Assembly: GCA_050633625.1 (NCBI GenBank) | Contig: JBOEGW010000001.1 | Span: 1 to 64,000 of the forward strand | Source of the DNA: JBOEGW01 sp050633625 | GTDB taxonomy: Bacteria > Pseudomonadota > Alphaproteobacteria > Rhodobacterales > Rhodobacteraceae | DNA: 64,000 nt | Reading direction: 5' to 3' | Shown: positions 60,441 through 64,000 of the stretch, one piece after another | Layout of the letters: each line of letters opens with the position of its first letter | Position numbering within the stretch: position 1 is the stretch's first letter | Notes under the pieces: generated by a model | Told to the model about the DNA's origin: nothing | The model's input: the letters and a program-made list of their open reading frames with translations, nothing else | Databases searched by the model: none | Program-made: the position numbers and the translations under genes

Positions 60441-61979
60441 CTAGCTTTCGGGCGCATCGCGCATCCAGGCTTCGCGTTTGCGATAAAGCGTGGAGGGCGA
60501 CACATCCAGCACACGCGCGGCGCGTGGCACCGATCCGCCTTGCTGCGCAATTGTCGCCTCGATGACAATTCGCTCAATCTCCGCCAAGCTTTGTCCCAAC
60601 AGTCCGGTGACATCAATCCCATCGTCACCACCGGCCCCCGCCATGCGGGCATTGGTCGGACGGTACAATTGGCGCGGTAAATTGATCGCCTCAGCGGTGA
60701 TCATGCGGCTGTCACTCGTTAGAGCGATACCCCAAACCAGATTGAGCAATTCGCGCACATTCCCGGGCCAGTCATACGCTTCGAGGCGTTCCAAAGCTTC
60801 CGGCGCGAAAACAGCCTCCGGGCGACCCTCTTGCGCCAAGAACGTGGCCAGTTGCGCTTGCGCGATCAGCGGCACATCGCCCAGCCGATCCCGCAATTTC
60901 GGCAGCTCAATCGCCGCCACGTTCAGACTGTAATAGAGATCCTCGCGCAAAGCCCCCCGCGCGATGGCGTCTTGCGGGGCTTCACTCAAGGTCGCAATGA
61001 TCCGCACATTCCCTGCCGAAAACTGACCGCTGTTAAATCGCGCCAAATCTCCGGTTTGCACGAGTGGCACAAGGCGCGATTGCAAAGGCACCGGCAATTC
61101 TTCGATCCGTTCCAAAACCAAAGTCCCGCCAGTGGCGCGCCGCAATGCACCGGGCTGCGCCTCACGGTCTTCGGTGGCAGCTTGGCCCAACAGCTCCGTA
61201 TCAAAGGATTGCGCATTCAAAACAGCGCAATCAATCATGACGATTGGCTTGTCCGCCCGGTTGGAGGCGGCGTGAACGACCTTAGCGAGGGTCGATTTTC
61301 CCGACCCGACATCACCGCGAATAAGCACCGCGGCGCGTGATGGGGCAACGGCTTCAATGCGCTGAAACAACATCTGCATCGCCGTCGACTGCCCCAACAT
61401 GCCATGAAAGGTATGCGGCACGCGGCTTTGCGCGGCAGGAGGAGGGGCACTTCGTTGCGCGGTGGTCGTGGCTTCGCTGCGCACAGGATGCGGCGTGCTG
61501 GCGCTCATGCGCGACTGCGAAGCGCGGGTTTCAACGGCAGGTGTGAGCGGGCGGCGCGTCGGGGTCACGCCCATATCGCCACTTTGCGATGAGCGCAGAG
61601 CGCCCTCAATCGTGCGGGACAGGCGCGCGTGCGAGAACGGCTTGAACAGACAATCATAGGCCCCTTGATGCATAGCTTCCGCAGCCGAATTGATCTGATC
61701 ATTCTCGGCCATGACAACAACCACAGCACCGGGAAGGCGCGCCAATGTGCGGCTCACAAGGGGCAGGGTGGTCTGCGTCCCAATTTCCAAAGACGTAAAA
61801 ACGAGTCGCGGCATCACGTCAGGCAACATCGACAGCGCGTCTTCCAGTTTCGTCGCGCGAATAACATTGAACCCAGCCTGATGAAACGCCTCATCAGGCA
61901 ACAACATATTGTCGATTTCGTTGCATAAAATCAGGCAATAAGGCCGCGTACCACTGTGTTGCCGCCCAGATTTTTGCAT
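60441..61979 (-). CDS. NtrC-like regulator with degenerate receiver and AAA+ domains
   Basis: A 512-residue protein with response-regulator/AAA+/Fis-helix architecture. In the receiver (about 12-128) the phosphorylation Asp position reads LVFTSLEIG (Ser) and the acidic pair reads CNEID. Walker A is normal (GDVGSGKST, 222-230), but the GAFTGA loop that contacts sigma-54 is absent (LGQAATEDREAQPGA, 264-278) and Walker B reads LVLERIEE instead of LFLDEIxE. The C-terminal Fis-type helix-turn-helix (PRAARVLDVSPSTLYRKREAW) is intact. It is thus unlikely to work as a classic phosphorylated sigma-54 activator. The ATG at 61979 is chosen over an upstream TTG at 62006. Confidence 0.85.
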   Translation of the reverse strand: MQKSGRQHSGTRPYCLILCNEIDNMLLPDEAFHQAGFNVIRATKLEDALSMLPDVMPRLVFTSLEIGTQTTLPLVSRTLARLPGAVVVVMAENDQINSAAEAMHQGAYDCLFKPFSHARLSRTIEGALRSSQSGDMGVTPTRRPLTPAVETRASQSRMSASTPHPVRSEATTTAQRSAPPPAAQSRVPHTFHGMLGQSTAMQMLFQRIEAVAPSRAAVLIRGDVGSGKSTLAKVVHAASNRADKPIVMIDCAVLNAQSFDTELLGQAATEDREAQPGALRRATGGTLVLERIEELPVPLQSRLVPLVQTGDLARFNSGQFSAGNVRIIATLSEAPQDAIARGALREDLYYSLNVAAIELPKLRDRLGDVPLIAQAQLATFLAQEGRPEAVFAPEALERLEAYDWPGNVRELLNLVWGIALTSDSRMITAEAINLPRQLYRPTNARMAGAGGDDGIDVTGLLGQSLAEIERIVIEATIAQQGGSVPRAARVLDVSPSTLYRKREAWMRDAPES

Positions 61980-62086
61980 GTTGTCTTGCGCAGTCTCACG
62001 AACCAAAACTCGCCCCTTTTTTCCTCGGCGCCGGGCTGCAGTATTGCGCGCAGAGGTTGAATATCCTTTAAAGTCTCAATTTTTCG

Positions 62087-62122
62087 CAAAAAAGACCACC
62101 CCCGGCGCAATACCGAGGGTGG
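62087..62122 (-). terminator. rho-independent terminator after prpE
   Basis: On the minus strand, CCACCCTCGG pairs with CCGGGGGTGG (one G:T pair) around a short loop, followed by TCTTTTTTG. It ends the prpE transcript. Confidence 0.85.
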
Positions 62123-62155
62123 AACTGGTTTGTTTCCGCCTAAGAAACTCTCGGC

Positions 62156-64000
62156 TCAGCTGTCGCCATAGCCCAAACTTACGAGCGCCTCGCGGATTTC
62201 GTCGAGGATTTGCGGATCATCAATCGTGGCAGGCATCTTGAACGCTTTGCCATCCGCGATGGACACCATAGTCGCGCGCAAAATCTTGCCCGAACGCGTC
62301 TTGGGCAATCGATCCACCACAACCGCCGCCTTGAACGCCGCCACCGGGCCGATCTTTTCGCGCACGAGTTTCACACATTCCGCAACAACCTCCTGACTGT
62401 CGCGTGCCGCGCCCGCATTCAGGCACAAAAACCCAAGCGGCAACTGACCCTTAAGTTGATCCGTCACCCCAATCACCGCACATTCCGCAACGTCAGGATG
62501 GCTCGCCAGAACCTCCTCCATGCCGCCCGTCGACAACCGGTGCCCGGCGACGTTGATCACATCATCCGTGCGCGCCATGATATACAAATAGCCGTCTTCA
62601 TCTTTATACCCGGCGTCCCCGGTCTCATAATATCCAGGGAAGGCGTTGAGATAAGATTTGTGGAAACGCTCCTCTGCGTTCCAAAGGTTTGGCAAGGTGC
62701 CAGGTGGGAGGGGCAGCTTGATCGCGATCGCGCCCAATTCCCCGGCGGGCATCGGGTGGCCGCCTTCATCAAGAATATCAATCTGATAGCCCGGCATCGG
62801 TACCGAAGGCGAGCCAAGCTTCACGTCCAACAGCTCAATCCCCACAGGGTTCGCCACCGCAGGGTAGCCCAGCTCCGTTTGCCACCAGTGATCAATCACC
62901 GGCAGGCCAAGCTGGTCCTGCATCCAGACAATCGTATCCGGGTCCGCCCGCTCACCCGCCAAAAACACTTGCTTGAGGCAGGACAGGTCATATTTCTTGA
63001 CGAACTCCCCCTTGGGATCTTCGCGTTTCACGGCGCGAAAGGCTGTTGGCGCTGTGAAGAACGTCTTGACATTATGCTCCGAAATCACCCGCCAAAAGGT
63101 GCCAGCATCCGGCGTGCCAACTGGCTTACCCTCAAACACAATCGTCGTGTTGCCGTGGATCAGCGGCCCATAGCAAATGTAGGAATGGCCCACCACCCAG
63201 CCCACATCAGACGCGGCCCAAAACACATCTCCCGGATCGACGTTAAAGACATTTTTCATAGTCCAGTTCAGAGCCACCAAATGCCCGCCGGTATGACGAA
63301 TTACACCCTTGGGTTGGCCGGTGGTGCCTGAGGTATACAAAATATAGCAAGGATGGTTGCCCTCAACCGGGGTGCAGGGCACAGGCGCCGCCTTGACCAC
63401 CTCCGCCCAGTCAAAATCATACCCGTCCTTCAGGGGCGCAACATGTTCGTCGCGTTGCAAAATCACAGTAAAATCGGGCTTGTGACTGGCAAGCTCAATC
63501 GCCCCATCCAGCAGCGGTTTGTATTCAACAACCCGGTTTGGCTCCAGCCCGCATGACCCGGCAATAATCGCCTTGGGGGTCGCATCGTCAATGCGCACCG
63601 CCAGCTCATTTGACGCGAACCCGCCAAAGACGACAGAATGCACAGCCCCAAGCCGCGTCACCGCCAGCATTGCCACAAGCGCCTCGGCCACCATGGGCAT
63701 ATACAAGATGACCCTGTCGCCCTTACCAACGCCCTTCGCGGCCAATCCGCCCGCCAGCCGCGCAACCTTGTCTTGCAGCTGGGCATAGGTGATTTTGTCC
63801 TGTTTTCCAGTGATGGGACTGTCGTAAATGATCGCAACCTGATCCGCGCGTCCGTTTTCAACATGTCGATCCACCGCATTATAGCAGGTGTTGACCAGAC
63901 CATCCGCAAACCACTCGTACAGAGGTGCATTTTGATCCGACAGCGCTTTGCTGGGCGGGGTGTCCCAGGTGATCGCTTTTGCGGCCTCCATCCAGAACCC
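62156..64000 (-). CDS. prpE: propionyl-CoA/acetyl-CoA synthetase, PrpE-like (5' end cut by window)
   Basis: At least 614 residues of an AMP-forming acyl-CoA synthetase of about 630. The N-terminus runs off the right edge: bases beyond the internal ATG at 63991 still read GFW-MEAAKAI, the usual PrpE/Acs context. Motifs are YILYTSGTTGQPKGV (P-loop), WWQTELGYP, YYETGDAGYKDEDGY and the acetylation-site lysine in PKTRSGKILRATM. It activates propionate or acetate with CoA and ATP. The TELGYP form rather than TETG-x-Q suggests PrpE over Acs. A terminator follows the gene. Confidence 0.92.
   Translation of the reverse strand, partial: GFWMEAAKAITWDTPPSKALSDQNAPLYEWFADGLVNTCYNAVDRHVENGRADQVAIIYDSPITGKQDKITYAQLQDKVARLAGGLAAKGVGKGDRVILYMPMVAEALVAMLAVTRLGAVHSVVFGGFASNELAVRIDDATPKAIIAGSCGLEPNRVVEYKPLLDGAIELASHKPDFTVILQRDEHVAPLKDGYDFDWAEVVKAAPVPCTPVEGNHPCYILYTSGTTGQPKGVIRHTGGHLVALNWTMKNVFNVDPGDVFWAASDVGWVVGHSYICYGPLIHGNTTIVFEGKPVGTPDAGTFWRVISEHNVKTFFTAPTAFRAVKREDPKGEFVKKYDLSCLKQVFLAGERADPDTIVWMQDQLGLPVIDHWWQTELGYPAVANPVGIELLDVKLGSPSVPMPGYQIDILDEGGHPMPAGELGAIAIKLPLPPGTLPNLWNAEERFHKSYLNAFPGYYETGDAGYKDEDGYLYIMARTDDVINVAGHRLSTGGMEEVLASHPDVAECAVIGVTDQLKGQLPLGFLCLNAGAARDSQEVVAECVKLVREKIGPVAAFKAAVVVDRLPKTRSGKILRATMVSIADGKAFKMPATIDDPQILDEIREALVSLGYGDS

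Overview
The window looks like chromosomal DNA of a marine alphaproteobacterium of the Rhodobacterales (Roseobacter group). This is inferred from gene content and from a GC-rich coding style. The main indicators are a glpDSTPQUV-type glycerol ABC operon, a protocatechuate 4,5-cleavage (galBCD/lig type) cluster, a tad/flp pilus locus, an NDUFS4-like complex I accessory subunit, and dispersed hairpin repeats with an ATTTTTGAA(A)CCAAAGAAG-like tail. No rRNA, tRNA or CRISPR was seen.

Layout. (1) 1-3150 is an AT-rich insert. A possible IS3-like end at the left edge is followed by three overlapping genes: a membrane-anchored GTPase-like protein, an unknown partner, and a multi-pass membrane protein. 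It closes with a strong terminator. (2) 3421-16525 is the glycerol region. A GlpR-type repressor is divergent from glpD, the ABC transporter glpS-T-P-Q-U-V and glpK. An iron-type alcohol dehydrogenase and a second pair of GlpP/GlpQ-like permeases follow. (3) 16741-20478 holds a three-gene amino-compound catabolic set: class III aminotransferase, M24/ectoine-hydrolase-like protein and ArgE-like deacylase. (4) 20475-29819 holds a tad pilus locus, with tadC, tadB, cpaF, cpaE, two tadE-like genes, tadG and flp on the minus strand, and luxR plus a prepilin peptidase on the plus strand. (5) 30140-35160 is a BmpA-type nucleoside ABC importer. A TbpB-like surface lipoprotein and glycerate 2-kinase follow.

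(6) 38016-48933 encodes a complete predicted route from 4-hydroxybenzoate to pyruvate and oxaloacetate: PobA (regulated by an AraC protein), two separate LigAB-type dioxygenases, LigC, LigI, GalD, GalB and the CHA aldolase. A LysR regulator with two DNA-binding domains sits in the middle. (7) 49033-64000 is mostly housekeeping: a UspA protein preceded by a perfect FNR box, uvrB, an NDUFS4-like subunit, a TetR/PspA-like/YiaAB set with paired operators, glyA, NAD kinase, an NtrC-like regulator that has lost its phosphorylation, ATPase and sigma-54 determinants, and prpE cut by the right edge.

The points most worth a second look are the AT-rich GTPase cassette, the complementary loss of motifs in the GlpS/GlpT ATPase pair, the double-HTH LysR regulator, the degenerate NtrC-like protein, the duplicated ligAB, and the operator-like repeats in the glpR-glpD, ligA/galB and pspA promoters. 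All functional calls are from reading the sequence; no database search was run.
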